Below are positions 47,521 to 58,746 of a stretch of DNA of 64,000 nucleotides, in pieces. The notes under the pieces are model-generated. The model worked only from the letters and a program-made list of their open reading frames with translations. It ran no database searches and was not told where the DNA came from. The stretch comes from Suillus spraguei (Eukaryota; Basidiomycota; Agaricomycetes; Boletales; Suillaceae), in NCBI GenBank assembly GCA_016800925.1, contig JABCPU010000287.1, positions 1 to 64,000 on the forward strand. The letters are read 5' to 3'. Both the position numbers and the translations under genes were made by a program. Position 1 is the first letter of the stretch; each line of letters begins with the position of its first letter.

Positions 47521-48017
47521 CTGCTTGTCAATGTTATCTTCCCAGGTGAATAGCTAAATCAAACTTTTCTCATTGCCCCGTCAGATGGTGCGTGTTTTCA
47601 TATCACGCATGTGTTATGTGGCACGCACTTCCTGTCTTCTAAATGGGAGCCGTACATCGTGGTAGTGAGAGGCAGGGAACGAGAGAAGCAACGACTGAAA
47701 GCGTCCGGGAGCGGGGCAAATCCATAGGAGAGCATATAGTCGTATTCGCATTCAGACGCTAATCCGACACAATTATGATGGTAGTGAGACTGAAATCGGA
47801 CATGTGGACACTACAAATAAGTCAGTTGTCAGAATAGCACTAGAATTACACATTCAGACTCTGCAAGAGCTACGTCGGATTAGAACCAGAAACGGGTACT
47901 TCCCACTACTCTCTAGCAGGAGCAGAATTGCGTCACTCTACAGTTCGCACGGCTACAAAATCAAGATCTCTTCAATTCACTGATGATGATATCCCCCCTT
48001 TCAATTGCCATTTGTCT
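47521..48017. other. No feature seen
   Basis: Unique-looking sequence without a supported gene between the minisatellite and the minus-strand fragment at 48,018. Confidence 0.4.
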
Positions 48018-48389
48018 TCAAACTTCCTCGACAATCTCGTTGTCCCCACCTGGAAACTCGTAATCATGATCACCAACTTCCCTCTCTTCAACAGGGTCCA
48101 AAAGCTCTTCGATTGTGGGTGGCTCGCCAAATATTCGGTTACGAGACTTCAGACCGCCAACTAAATCCATGAGTTCAATCTCGAGGGTTGTAACTTGGGT
48201 GGGTATCTTTGGACATGCGGGAATCCGGATCTTGAGGCCAGTTCGTTGAGATGCAGTAGTAGCTAGTGTACCAACAGCTTCGTGTGCAGTAGCTATGTCA
48301 CCCTTGGCATCCATAACTGCCTTCAAATTTGCGGGTCTTATTGGACATGCAAGAGGAGAACAAAGACAAATTTTGACCCCGCCATGCAC
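48018..48389 (-). pseudogene. Minus-strand coding fragment, unrecognised
   Basis: An open frame of 123 codons contains TGLKIRIPACPKIPTQ, an acidic stretch (IEELLDPVEEREVGDHDYEF) and no recognised domain. It may be an exon of the same gene as the open frame at 48,726-48,912, which lies upstream on the same strand and is split by the copia element. The context of repeats suggests a multi-copy or decayed gene. Confidence 0.3.
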
Positions 48390-48725
48390 TTTAGATAGCC
48401 TAAACTACATTAGTATAGGTGCTGATGCTGACCCGAACACGGCCTCATAATGCATAAATCAGCCCGGAGGCTTATGCGTTATGCGTTATGCGTTTCGCAT
48501 GCATATTGCCCGCGTCCCTCAACGGGACCCACCCAAAGGTGATGCATTATCAAAATTATGCATTATGGGGCCATGCATTATGAAAAAGTGTACTGTAATC
48601 AGAGGTGGAAAATCATGCAAATTCTATTTGAGTTGTAGATACATAGCCCACAAATCGAGAGTAGCACGAGCAGTGTATGACGACATTATGACGTTGCTTC
48701 GTTGCAGCCGACGAGGGGTGGTAGC

Positions 48726-48912
48726 TTACTTGTGGTAAATATTTTGAGCATTGTCATTTTGCGCGACATGTGATTTGCATACAGCCTCATCCAAGGCCTT
48801 CTCGTGGAAAGTGCCTTTAGCACTCGTCAACAAATGTAGAATAGTGTGCGACTCTGTAACAAAATCGTGGCCTGGGGCGATGAAGACCAACATAGGACGC
48901 CAGTGCACTCCC
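48726..48912 (-). pseudogene. Coding exon split by the copia element
   Basis: The minus-strand frame VHWRPMLVFIAPGHDFV...SAKGTFHEKALDEAV runs right up to the 5' end of the copia element. On the far side of the element (54,448-54,500, minus strand) the frame DDQKRQHPTCVRG joins it exactly once the 5-bp target duplication is counted only once. This shows an open frame at the insertion site. I do not recognise the family. Confidence 0.4.
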
Positions 48913-49059
48913 TATCAAAATATGTTCCTCTTATCTATCATTACATACTTATCATACACGTTTCATCCACATTCATATTTTCGTTCTCCGTTCAAACGAT
49001 CCTCTAATATTCAGCGTCCATAGAATTCTTTTCCCTCAGTCTTTCCAACTAAGACTGAG

Positions 49060-49386
49060 GTGAGCTACTTACATCAGGAAATTCACACATTCCTTGACGT
49101 GCCCTTATGCGGACTTATTTACACTTAACTGCCTTGGTGAAATTGAATCTACTTGTCCAAAATTTCAATGTGAATGAATTCAGAAAAAAAAAGTTGAGAT
49201 ATATTAATATACATGTTTTATTGTATTTCACACTCAAAAAATATAAGATATGCCAGGTGAATGATGTGAGAGAGAGCAAACAAGTTTTGAGATAAGTGAG
49301 TTAAGCTGATTAAGCATGTTAAGGAATGTGTGAATTTCCTGATGTACTACGACTTGAACATCATACTTAGTACTAACGATGTATAG
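49060..49386 (+). other. Intron-like segment inside the 5' LTR
   Basis: It begins GTGAGCTACT and ends with a canonical branch site and acceptor, TACTAAC then GATGTATAG. Leaving out the MITE at 49,070-49,346 gives a segment of about 50 nt, the usual intron size in this genome. In the downstream tandem copy (49,431-49,474) and in the 3' LTR the flanking blocks X and Y are joined directly, as a splicing product would be. Confidence 0.6.
49070..49346. mobile_element. MITE with 26-bp perfect terminal inverted repeats
   Basis: The left end tacatcaggaaattcacac... (49,070-49,095) is the exact reverse complement of the right end ...gtgtgaatttcctgatgta (49,321-49,346). The element is 277 bp, AT-rich inside, and has no coding capacity. 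No clear target duplication beyond a few bases could be assigned. The superfamily is undetermined. Confidence 0.85.
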
Positions 49387-49691
49387 TTCTCACTCTCTCT
49401 CGTTTCTAGGTATGAACCTGTCATAGTGTAGTCTTTCCAACTAAGACTGAGTTCTCACTCTCTCTCGTTTCTAGTTCGAGTCTCGTCGCCTCTTCACAGG
49501 TTATGAGCCCTGGCTCAGACTAGGACTTTCATTTGTTTTCCCTCCTACCCATCCTACATCTGAGCCTTCCGATTCTTTCCGAACTGGAATGAGGCCGCCC
49601 CGTATCGCCGCTAGATCCTTGGATCCTTCTTATCGCTCTACCTCCGTCACCACTGCTGACACCCATTCTTTCATCTCAACTGATACTTAAT

Positions 49692-52600
49692 TTGCCCATT
49701 CCTCCTGCTTCGCTGACACCATCATTGTCACACTCGTCGTTATCATCCGGAATGTCTACATCAAATATCCGAATCCCTTCCTCGTTTCCTCACCCTCCAC
49801 TTGATGCCAATGGTTCAAATTACTCGTCGTGGGTCACATCTATGGACCTTTGGCTTTCGTTGTTCAATCTGTGGCACCTCCTCATCGGTGACGAGAAGGA
49901 ACCACACCCCCCAGTAAAGCTCGCTAATGAATCTGATGCAGCTTTTGTGCAACGTGTTACCACTCATGATGCCAGTACAGATGTCGTTTCTTTCCATGAA
50001 CGACAGAGTATCACGAAGGGTCTTTTGGGCATGGCTGTCCATTCTAGTGATCTAATTCACTTTACGGGCATCTCAGACCCTGCTCTTGTTTGGAAGGCAC
50101 TCGAGAACAAGTACCAGGCTACTATTGGCATTCGTTTCACTCGCCTCATGGGTCGTGTCTTTGATCTTCCAAAGGCATCAGACAGCAACTCGCTCACGCA
50201 GTCAATCAAGGAGATCACTGACATTAAGGCACAGTTTAAGGCCATCGAGTCAGCAGAATGGAAGTGTAATGAGTATACTCTCGTACAGGCACTACTTATG
50301 CATTACCAGACTTCTATGCCCGCTCTCGCAGCTCATACTTCATAGTGCTGATGCGAATGCTGGAAAGCTCACGCTTGAAGGTGTTGTTAGTCAGATCCGG
50401 AATTCTGAACAATACTATGCGAGTTTTGGATCCGATAACCCTCATGCGCACCATACTGCCATGGCAGCTCGAGCTGCCAAACCAGGCAAGCCAGCTGACC
50501 GTCCCAAGCTGAAGGACCTTGACGCAGCCAAAGGAGACAAGTGGGAACTCTCATGGCGCTCGACATGTGGATTCTGTAAGCGCACAGGACATATTTGGTA
50601 CAACTGCCGTACTCGTCTAGCAAAGACAGACTCTCCAATCACGTCAGCACAAACTCTTTCATCAACCTTGCAGATCACTGATCTACCAACTCCTGCTCTA
50701 GTGCAACATGACACCATCCTATCATTCCTCGTCTACCTATGCACGAAGCCAGTTTCTCTAATACGAGCAATAGTTCTTTCTCCTTCCATGTAGATTCTGC
50801 CGCAACTGCACATATGGAATCGGACCACTCCCTATTTACTCGCTACGCTCCCTATAATCCACCCTTAACAGTGAAACTTGCAAATGATGATGTCGTTTTC
50901 GCTCTGGGCTGGGGGATTTATAAAGTTAGTGCTCGACAATGATGGAAGATGGGAGCCTATTGGGCTGCCTTTTCTACATGTTCCCGATCTGCGATGCACT
51001 TTGATATCTGTCTCAGCTCTTGCATTGGAGGGTATCTTCTTTGAAATGAATGCGAAAGGAGCCCGTATACACCGAACAGATGGTGCCACCATTGCCCAAG
51101 TTAATTGTACTGATGGGTTATACTATCTTCGTGCAAAGTACAGCCATGACCATATTGCCTTCGCCGCCAAGGCTTTGTCAAACATGCCACTACCAGCAGC
51201 AGTTTGGCATGCACGAATGGGTCATGCAGCTAATACTACCTTGCGCAAAGCTGAAAAGGTGGTCACTGGACTTGTTCTTGCTGATAATAGGCCAGATCAA
51301 CCTATGGAACATGGTGCCAATCACATTGAATGTCAGTCATGTCTGATGGGAAAACACAAGCGCTTCCCCTTCCCATCACATGCTCGTCACCGTGCCACCC
51401 ACATCACAGAACTCATTCATACGGACGTCTGGGGACCTATTAACACTGCTACTGCATCTGGAGAAATATATTTTGTTGCATTCACAGATGACTTCTCCCG
51501 TTACTCAACAATCTATCTCATCAAACACAAAAGTGATGTGTTTCTTGCTACAACAATACATCATTTGGATCGAGAAGCAGTCGGGTCAGCAAGTAAAGCG
51601 CCTCCACAGTGACAATGGTGGCGAATATATCTCCAGCACTGTCACCAAATTCCTGCATGACATGGGTATAGAACATGAACTTTCGATGCCACATACTGCA
51701 GAGCAAAATGGGGTCGCTGAGCGTGGACATCAGACTATCGTCACACGTGCTTTGAGTGCACACCATCATAGTGGATTCCCGCGATCATTTTGGGGCTATG
51801 CTACCTTGAATTCAGCATACATAAAGAATCTCCTTCTGTCATCAGCCATTGAGGAGAAGACACCCTTTGAACTCTTCCATGGATATCCCCCTGATGTCAC
51901 ACATCTGCGCCCATTTGGCTGTCTTGCTTATGCACATGTTCCGGATGCTACACGACACAAGTATGACTATGTGTCACGATGGTGTTTTTTACTTGGTCAC
52001 ATCAAGGATGCTGGTTATTTGCTATGGGATCCAACAGCACGGAAAATTGTTCAGTCCCGAAATGTTCACTTTGATGAGAATATTTTCTATGGAACTCCTA
52101 ACTCAGTGATCTCTCCACTCGTTGAACTCTATAATCAGCGTATCCACATACAAGAATCTGTGGATATGCCAACTGTCATAGTACAAGACTCAAGGAGCAG
52201 AGAAGATTCAAGCATATCCATTCCAAAGATTACAAGGACACCTATACCATTGACAACTACTGTTTCAGTGGGAGTTTCACCTCTCATAACACCCGTAGTA
52301 TCTGCTGAACCACCTCTCCCATTCCCACAAACTGATGAAAATGGAATAGACCAAGCTGCAACACCTGCTGTGGAGGAATCATCAAGTATCGTCTCAATCC
52401 CTGAACCTTTCCCACACCGTTCAACTCGTCAATGTGTTGAGGCTACACTCCCTCTTCCCCGTTCTGTTGCAATCCCAGCCAAGCCTAATGTTCCCGTCAA
52501 TCGACGCTGGACATATGTTCCAATTCACTCACATACAGACTCAGAAGTGCAGTCATCTGAAACCATCACAGAACATTCTGCAATGCTAGGATCCACTCAG

Positions 52601-54214
52601 AATATGACTGATGGACGAAAACAACCCCCACAAACACTATCTGAAGCTCGCACATCTAGTGAGGAGTCTGCATTCTGGGAGAGTGCTATGATAGAGGAAC
52701 TAGCTTCACTACAAGAGAAAGGAACTGGTGTACTCGTTCCACTACCTCCTGGTCGGAAGGCAGTTGGTTCATGGTGGGTATATGCTTATAAATATGATGA
52801 AAGTGGTCAGATTGTTCGTTATAAAGCTCGTCTGGTTGCACAAGGATTCTCACAGGTCGAAGGCCTTGATTATACTGAAACTTTTGCACCAGTAGCAAAG
52901 TATGATACTACATGAGCATTCCTCTCAATGGTCGCAAAATTTGATCTCGAACTCGATCAAATGGATGTCAAGACAGCGTTTCTCAATGATGGACTTGATG
53001 AGGACATCTATATGCGTCAACTGCCCAGTTTCGAAGACTCAAAGTACCCAGATTGGGTTTGGAAGCTCTTGAAGGCTATTTATGGCTTAAAGCAAGCAGG
53101 TCGTCAATGGAATAAGACCCTTGACGATTATTTGCGAAAAGAAGGTTTTAATTTTGTGCGGAGTGAAGCAGACTACAGCCTGTATGTCCTGCGAAAAGGA
53201 GATAAAACCATCTGGTTGCTCATCTATGTTGATGACATGTTGCTCGCCTCGAACTGCAGACAATTCCTCGATGATTTCAAGACTGCGCTGAGTAAGTGTT
53301 TCGAGATGAAGGACCTTGGTAAAGCACGTCATTTTCTAGGGATGCACATCACACGCGACCGCTCCAAACGACTCCTTAAAATCAACCAGACTGCCTTCCT
53401 GGAACAGATCCTCAGTGAAACAAAGATGTCAGATTGCTGTCCTGCATCCACACCTCTTGTGCCCAGTGTTTCACTGTCCAAGACCACAGTCCCTCTCACT
53501 GAGGCCGAGAAACAGCAATTCACGCACCTCCCATATGCTCGCACCATTGGTGAACTCAATTTTGCCATGCGTGTGAGTCGTCCTGATATTGCATATGCGG
53601 TATCCATGCTGTCAAAATTTTTGAGCAATCCAGGTGTTGAACACTACCACCAACTCCATCATCTCCTTCGATATATTCGTGGAACAGCCCAATATTCCCT
53701 CACTTTTGGTCTATCAGACCAGGGACTCATCGGCTACTCAGACTCAGATTTTGCGTCAGATAAAGATGATAGTCGATCAATTGGTGGCTACGTCTATTAC
53801 CTTTTTGGCTCCCCCATCAGCTGGTGTTCTCAAAAACAGTCAGTCGTAGCCACGTCCTCAACGGAAGCTGAATATATTGCCCTCTCGAATGCTGCGCGTG
53901 AACAAATTCATCTTAGTCAATTATTGCACGATTTTGGACTTGATTCATCCTTCATCACACCTACCACTCTGTATGGAGACAATAATGGAAGCCGTGCCCT
54001 AACAAAAAACCCCCAGTTCCATGATTGTGCAAAGCACATTCGTGTGCGCTACCATGTCATTCGAGATCTTGTAAACGATGGCACCATCAACATCCCATAC
54101 ATACCTACACATGATATGGTCGCCGACATCTTCACGAAATCACTATCACGAAAACTCTTCCGAAATCACCGCTACTCTCTTGCCCTCCGCTCATCTTCGA
54201 ATGATGATGAATAA
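49692..54214 (+). pseudogene. Copia gag-pol polyprotein, frameshifted
   Basis: Gag begins near 49,692-49,752 (SSWVTSMDLWLSLFNLWHLL) and its zinc knuckle CGFCKRTGHIWYNC is at about 50,566-50,607. The protease site FHVDSAATAHM is near 50,786. The integrase has the HHCC zinc motif (WHARMGHA...ECQSCLMGKH) and the acidic triad in HTDVWGP, LHSDNGGEY and NGVAERGHQ. The reverse transcriptase has ARLVAQGFSQVEGLDYTETF, MDVKTAFLN and the active-site YVDDMLL. The RNase H part has SDSDFASD and SSTEAEYIAL, and the frame ends at 54,214. Frame changes are needed near 50,340, 50,730, 50,930 and 51,550, and TGA at 52,913-52,915 interrupts the reverse transcriptase, probably from a CGA codon. Confidence 0.9.
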
Positions 54215-54253
54215 TTCCACCCGCATATCTGGTGATATGCGTCTGAGTGGGAG

Positions 54254-54447
54254 TATCAAAATATGTTCCTCTTATCTATCATTACATACTTATCATACAC
54301 GTTTCATCCACGTTCATATTTTCGTTCTCCGTTCAAACGATCCTCTAATATTCAGCGTCCATAGAATTCTTTTCCCTCAGTCTTTCCAACTAAGACTGAG
54401 TTCTCACTCTCTCTCATTTCTAGTTCGAGTCTCATTGCCTCTTCACA
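54254..54447 (+). repeat. Copia 3' LTR
   Basis: 194 bp, TAT...ACA, without the extra segment of the 5' LTR. Blocks X and Y are directly adjacent (gactgag then ttctcac). Followed by the target duplication CTCCC at 54,448-54,452. Confidence 0.92.
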
Positions 54448-54452
54448 CTCCC

Positions 54453-55084
54453 CTCACACATGTCGGATGCTGTCGTTTTTGGTCATCAATGTTCAGAATT
54501 AAAAGATAATCTAAAACCTTCCAGTGGGGGGGTACCTTTGGCACCTGTCAACAGATATACAGTAGTATTATATTTCATAACAAAAATCTAACATGGTGTC
54601 ATTGCAGCACGCAAGGCTCAGCAGCACACTCCTCTCAATCTCGATGATCTTGCTGCTTTTGCCTGATTCTAAGATCCCATTCAAAACCTTTCCGCATCAT
54701 TGGACTTAGCAACAAAATTATGACATGCTGCCATTGTAAGCAGCCAGCACTGATTTTTTTGAAAACCTTATACTGTCATGACTGTAACCTGACTCTTGGA
54801 GGGACCGGACAGCGCGGCGTCGACAAAGCACAGACTCGCTGTTGACTTAACGCGAACCGATAGACTCCTATTACAAATTGAATGCTTACAAAATGATTAA
54901 TACGGACAGACGATGTGCTCTGCAATCAATGTTTTGAGTGTGGCCTGCTGCGTTGGGTCCATCTGATCAAAGCATGTCCCAAGACTTTCGTGGTATGTCT
55001 GTCATTCATCCACTACAAAGTCACTGGCAACAAACATGCCGTTGGAGGGCTCCCCCAGCGCCCACCTAAATATAGTACCTGTCA
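54453..55084. other. No supported gene
   Basis: The first 50 bases on the minus strand belong to the exon split by the copia element. The rest has no recognised feature. Additional minus-strand exons of the DUF6532-like gene ending at 55,085 could lie here but cannot be supported. Confidence 0.35.
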
Positions 55085-55210
55085 TTATGAATAATGGCCG
55101 TAATTGGGTGGCAGTGAAGGAAGGTCCTTGCTGAGATATTGCTCGTATTGGAATTTGCTGACATATGCGACATACACAATAAACTCTAAGACGGGGGTGT
55201 TGCCAAATGG

Positions 55211-55795
55211 TATTGGGTTATCCACAAGTCTCAGACACGTCGTCGAAGTACGATCTAACTCAATTGTACAGGGAACCCTGTTGATGATACGAAGTCGGAC
55301 AGAAGTCGGTGAGAAGAGTAGAGAGCACATGATATGAGTCCCAGAGGATTAACCTCCGGGTTATTGTTCTTCCAATCCTTTTCCTATTCAGTCTCTTATC
55401 ATCTTTATCACCTTCGACACCTTGTGCTACACTTTGCCATCACCAAAGGCCAACTGCTTCTTTTATCTTGATCACCTTGAAGCTTGATACTTAAAGTTCT
55501 CCTCGTACACAGTCCTACCTCAGCGTTGCTTGTCACGACCGCTGAGGTATGAATATCTTTTGTTACATTCACTCTGTTTGCTAACTTGTTGGTACCTAGT
55601 ACTTACTTCGTGTCTAGGTAGATATAATATAGCGTTGCTTGTCACAGCTGCTGAGTACTTACTTCGTGTCTAGCTTCCTACAAACCTGCTAACAAACGCA
55701 TAGCATACACAAAAACTAGCTACTGTATTTATCCACCGACAATTTAAGGTTTAAGCCACTGTTTCGGCTCCTTCCAAGTCGAGCTCGTCACTACA
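55211..55795 (+). mobile_element. Solo copia-like LTR (TSD AATGG)
   Basis: 585 bp with ends TATTGGG...CACTACA and the direct repeat AATGG at 55,206-55,210 and 55,796-55,800. The TAT...ACA ends match those of the copia element at 48,913, but the sequence is otherwise different, so this is a separate related family. It interrupts a coding exon of the DUF6532-like gene, and it carries the same X-intron-Y-spacer-X-Y organisation as the 5' LTR of the neighbouring copia element. Confidence 0.75.
55547..55599 (+). other. Intron-like segment inside the solo LTR
   Basis: 53 nt, starting GTATGAATATC and ending with branch-site-like GCTAAC and acceptor TACCTAG. It lies between block X (gcgttgcttgtcac...gctgag) and block Y (tacttacttcgtgtctag). 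Downstream, X (55,632-55,655) and Y (55,656-55,673) recur joined directly. Confidence 0.6.
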
Positions 55796-57638
55796 AATGG
55801 CACAATGATGAGGCTCCCATTAACCTAAATGACACCATCAATTTGATTTCAAAAGGTAAATAAATTACTAACCTCAAGAATAATGTCTAAAAATGATTCA
55901 TCCATGATCAGTTCAGCGACATGATCCACATGGGCTTCGAGGGCCCCTGTTGCCAAGGACGTGTTGCCCTCCTTCAGATTGTACTTGAAGTACACAAAAT
56001 GACGTCTTGCCTCTCTCAACTCGTTACACATAGTTTTGACCAAGTTGACAAGCTTCTTTTGCCCGGAAACAGCAGAGTTTCTTGCCAAGTTCTTAAATTC
56101 AACTAACATCATGAGTCTATGCTGTGATTCAACAAATTTTAAATAAAACACTTACGCGGTTGGTTCTCAATGGTAGTCGTCCATGCATCCCCCGCCTTGA
56201 CGGCGATCTCGTCTTTCGCAGGAAATAAAGAGGATCACAAGAGCACTATCTTCATATTGTCTTTCGCCTGCAACACAATCCATGCGTCATTGAACAGCAC
56301 TATGTTAATCGAGCGTGTTTTTGTGGGTGTTGCTGTGCTGGATTGAGAATTGAGTTGCCTTGTGGCCTTTCCTCTTTCTATTCCCGTTTGACGGGATCTG
56401 TGTGTAGTCCTTGACCGAGTCGTTCCACTGGATTCTGTCCAGCAGAGGCGCATAGCCATGAGGGGAGTGTGAGATTGAGGTAAATTATTAGGGATATTCA
56501 GATGAGGTTCTAAGTGCATGGCACCGCTGGTTGATGCATGGGGTTGGGGCAGGCCATGATTCATGCTGGCTGATATCCTGGGAGCATCAGCCTGAGGGTG
56601 AGGCAAGTCATGGTTCAGTGAGGTGGCACTGGCAAACATCTCGGAAAGTTGGGACAAGTTCAGCGATCCCTGACTATGATCAAGGGGATCATAGCAATCA
56701 GAGGGTGTGGGTTGCCAGGCCCGGGCTGCTGGAGTGACATCTTGGTCTTCATCAAGATCCCATGCCTCATTAAATGCAAGCCAGAATTGGTGACCATGTG
56801 TGGCAGTCATCCCAGCTGCAGACTCAGAAAAGTGAGGAGGGTAATAGTATGGGATGGGGTGATGTAGTGTTCCGTGAGTGTGCCAACCCATAGCGGCATG
56901 GCCGCCCTGCTGATCAGGGACGTTATGGTTGGAGGGAAATTGGCCAGCCCAGGAAAAATCATCATTGTTGTGATACATATTAGAAGTACTATGGACTGTT
57001 GGAGATTCTTCCTTGTTGCTGCGATGGGCAGCTGCTGCTGTTGGCAATGACCCGGGGTTCCAAGATTGGTTGAACATGCTGGTGGAGGGTTAAGTGATTC
57101 ATCTTGGACTAATGGAATGATGTGGGCACGTGAGGTTAATCAGTGAATCAATTCAATGATAATGATAACTTCGAGTCTGATCATCTCTCAAGACCTCAGC
57201 AGGACTATCTAGCCATAACCGATGCCCTGTTTCAACATACAGCACATGACTGTGAGTTCCTGGGCATAGTAGTCTGAAGCTGATGTAAAGATACAACCTA
57301 ACCTGGGCTGTAGATAAACTACCTCCTAAGTTAGTATGTGAGTCTTGCGCTCCGTCTAGTATGCTTCACTTGTGAGAACAAGAGTGTTCGACCCTAAAGG
57401 GGGATGCCTATTAGTATGGTCAAGTTCGAGTCTAACTTATGTGCGAATGAAGTGCTGTGGTCAGCAGTAAGTTGCCGCAGTCAGCGATGATGCCACTGGA
57501 ACTAGCATCGTGTGTAGTGGTGCTACCGTGGTCGAGATATAGTCAGAAACAGTTGCATTGAGCGAGTGATGTTGAGTGATAATATCAGCGGTAACGGTAA
57601 AGCTGCAAGCAGTGTGAAGAGACAGTAAAGAAAGCCAC

Positions 57639-58746
57639 TGTTACAAACTGGGGTGGCGTCACCAGCAACAGTGAAAGGACACAGACGGTCTGCTGGGAAG
57701 TTCTACAATGTCCAGAAAAGGACAAGGTGGAAGTACAAGGAATGCATTCCGAGTACTATCAAGGGTTCAGCCTCAAAGACAAGTCTAAGAGGTTCTATGA
57801 GAATAGAGGCTAAGGCTAAGGAGTGCTTAGACTTAGAGACGATTCAAGACGACTAAAGATTGGAGATATTTAGCGAAGAGGAATTGTTACGAACTGGGGT
57901 GGCGTCACCAGCAACAGTGAAAAGACACAGACGGTCTGCTGGGAAGTTCTTACAATGTCCAAAAGAGGACAAGGTGAACGTACAAGGAACGCGTTCCGAG
58001 TACGATCAAGGGTTCAGCCTCAAAGACAAGTCTAAGAGGTATCTGCGAGAATAAAGACTAAGGCTAAGGAGTGCTTAGACTTAGAGACGACTTAGGTTGG
58101 AGACCTAAGCGAAGGAGATTCCAGGTAAAACCCAGTAAGATTAAAGTAGGGAATCTACTACAAGTACACTGTGCTTAAATAGGCCAATATGTGCGCACAG
58201 ACCAAGTAACTGTGAGAATGTAACTGCGTATCCTAATAAGGAAGGCATGTATCGTACAAATGCATTGAGCATATGAGTCAGAGTCACGTGACAAGATATA
58301 CAAGTAAAGGAACAAAAGGAGAATGAAATAGGGGCACATACGATTGTAACAGGAATCCAGGTAAAAACCAGTAAGATTAAAGTGAGGAATCTACTACAAG
58401 TACATTATGCTTATATAGGTACATATGTGCGCACAGACCAGGCAACCATGGGAATATAAGTGCGTATCCTAATAAGGAAGGCATGTATCATACAAGCGTG
58501 TTGAAATGCATGAGTCAGATATAAGAGTATGTGTTTAGCATATGTGTATGCTAAACCAGCTGAGTCCAAGAATGGAGTTGTGGGGAGTCATGACATCACA
58601 TGATATGACGTATTGATGATGTACTAGTTGAATCATGCAGTCATGTGATGTCTGATGGAAGTGGAAATGTCTGAGCGATAAGCTCCATATCACGTGATAT
58701 ACAAGAATAAGAAGGGAAATGAATAGGGGCACGTACGACTGTAACA
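57639..58746. mobile_element. Outer solo LTR1 (TSD GCCAC), itself interrupted
   Basis: Ends TGTTACAAACTGGGG and CGACTGTAACA are flanked by GCCAC at 57,634-57,638 and 58,747-58,751. The unit is split by the inner LTR1 at 57,885-58,356. Its two halves together correspond to a diverged LTR1 somewhat longer than the other copies at the right end. Confidence 0.8.
57885..58351. mobile_element. Inner solo LTR1, copy C (TSD GGAAT)
   Basis: 467 bp, TGTTACGAACTGGGG...GATTGTAACA, flanked by GGAAT at 57,880-57,884 and 58,352-58,356. It is close in sequence to copies A and B and is nested within an older member of its own family. Confidence 0.85.

Larger units (their letters stand above)
48913..49498 (+). 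repeat. Copia 5' LTR with intron-like and MITE insertions
   Basis: Starts tatcaaaatatgttcc and ends gcctcttcaca. Compared with the 3' LTR it has an additional 392 bp (49,060-49,451) placed exactly between the blocks X (ctttccaactaagactgag) and Y (ttctcactctctctcg...tctag). The extra part consists of an intron-like segment containing a MITE, a copy of Y, a 21-bp spacer and a copy of X. Confidence 0.9.
48913..54447 (+). mobile_element. Ty1/copia LTR retrotransposon, complete but decayed
   Basis: Two LTRs in direct orientation (48,913-49,498 and 54,254-54,447) have ends TAT...ACA and are flanked by the 5-bp target duplication CTCCC at 48,908-48,912 and 54,448-54,452. Between them lie gag, protease, integrase and reverse transcriptase/RNase H in copia order. 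A purine-rich tract GAGTGGGAG abuts the 3' LTR. The LTRs differ at about four positions over their shared 194 bp, and the 5' LTR carries a 392-bp extra segment. The ORF is broken by frame changes and a TGA, so this copy cannot make its own proteins. Confidence 0.92.
55085..57077 (-). pseudogene. Second DUF6532-like gene, split by a solo LTR
   Basis: The N-terminal exon (57,077 to about 56,235) is a 280-codon Pro/His/Asn/Ser-rich low-complexity region ending near a basic patch (RSRTTHRSRQTGIERGKATR). After an intron come KDEIAVKAGDAWTTTIENQP, then MLVEFKNLARNSAVSGQKKL and ELREARRHFVYFKYNLKEGN, then an exon with VNGSLIIVPF that is interrupted by the solo LTR 55,211-55,795. It resumes as GNTPVLEFIVYVAYVSKFQY and ends NYGHYS at 55,085. 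The overall plan, a disordered N-terminus and then a helical domain, is like the gene at 2682-4698 and resembles DUF6532 proteins. The family call is tentative. Without the LTR the frame is open across the site. Confidence 0.5.

Noticed and set aside
48481..48738. Repeats of atgcattatg / gcgttatgcgt as a regulatory array
   Set aside because: Short, irregular and too few to support any call.
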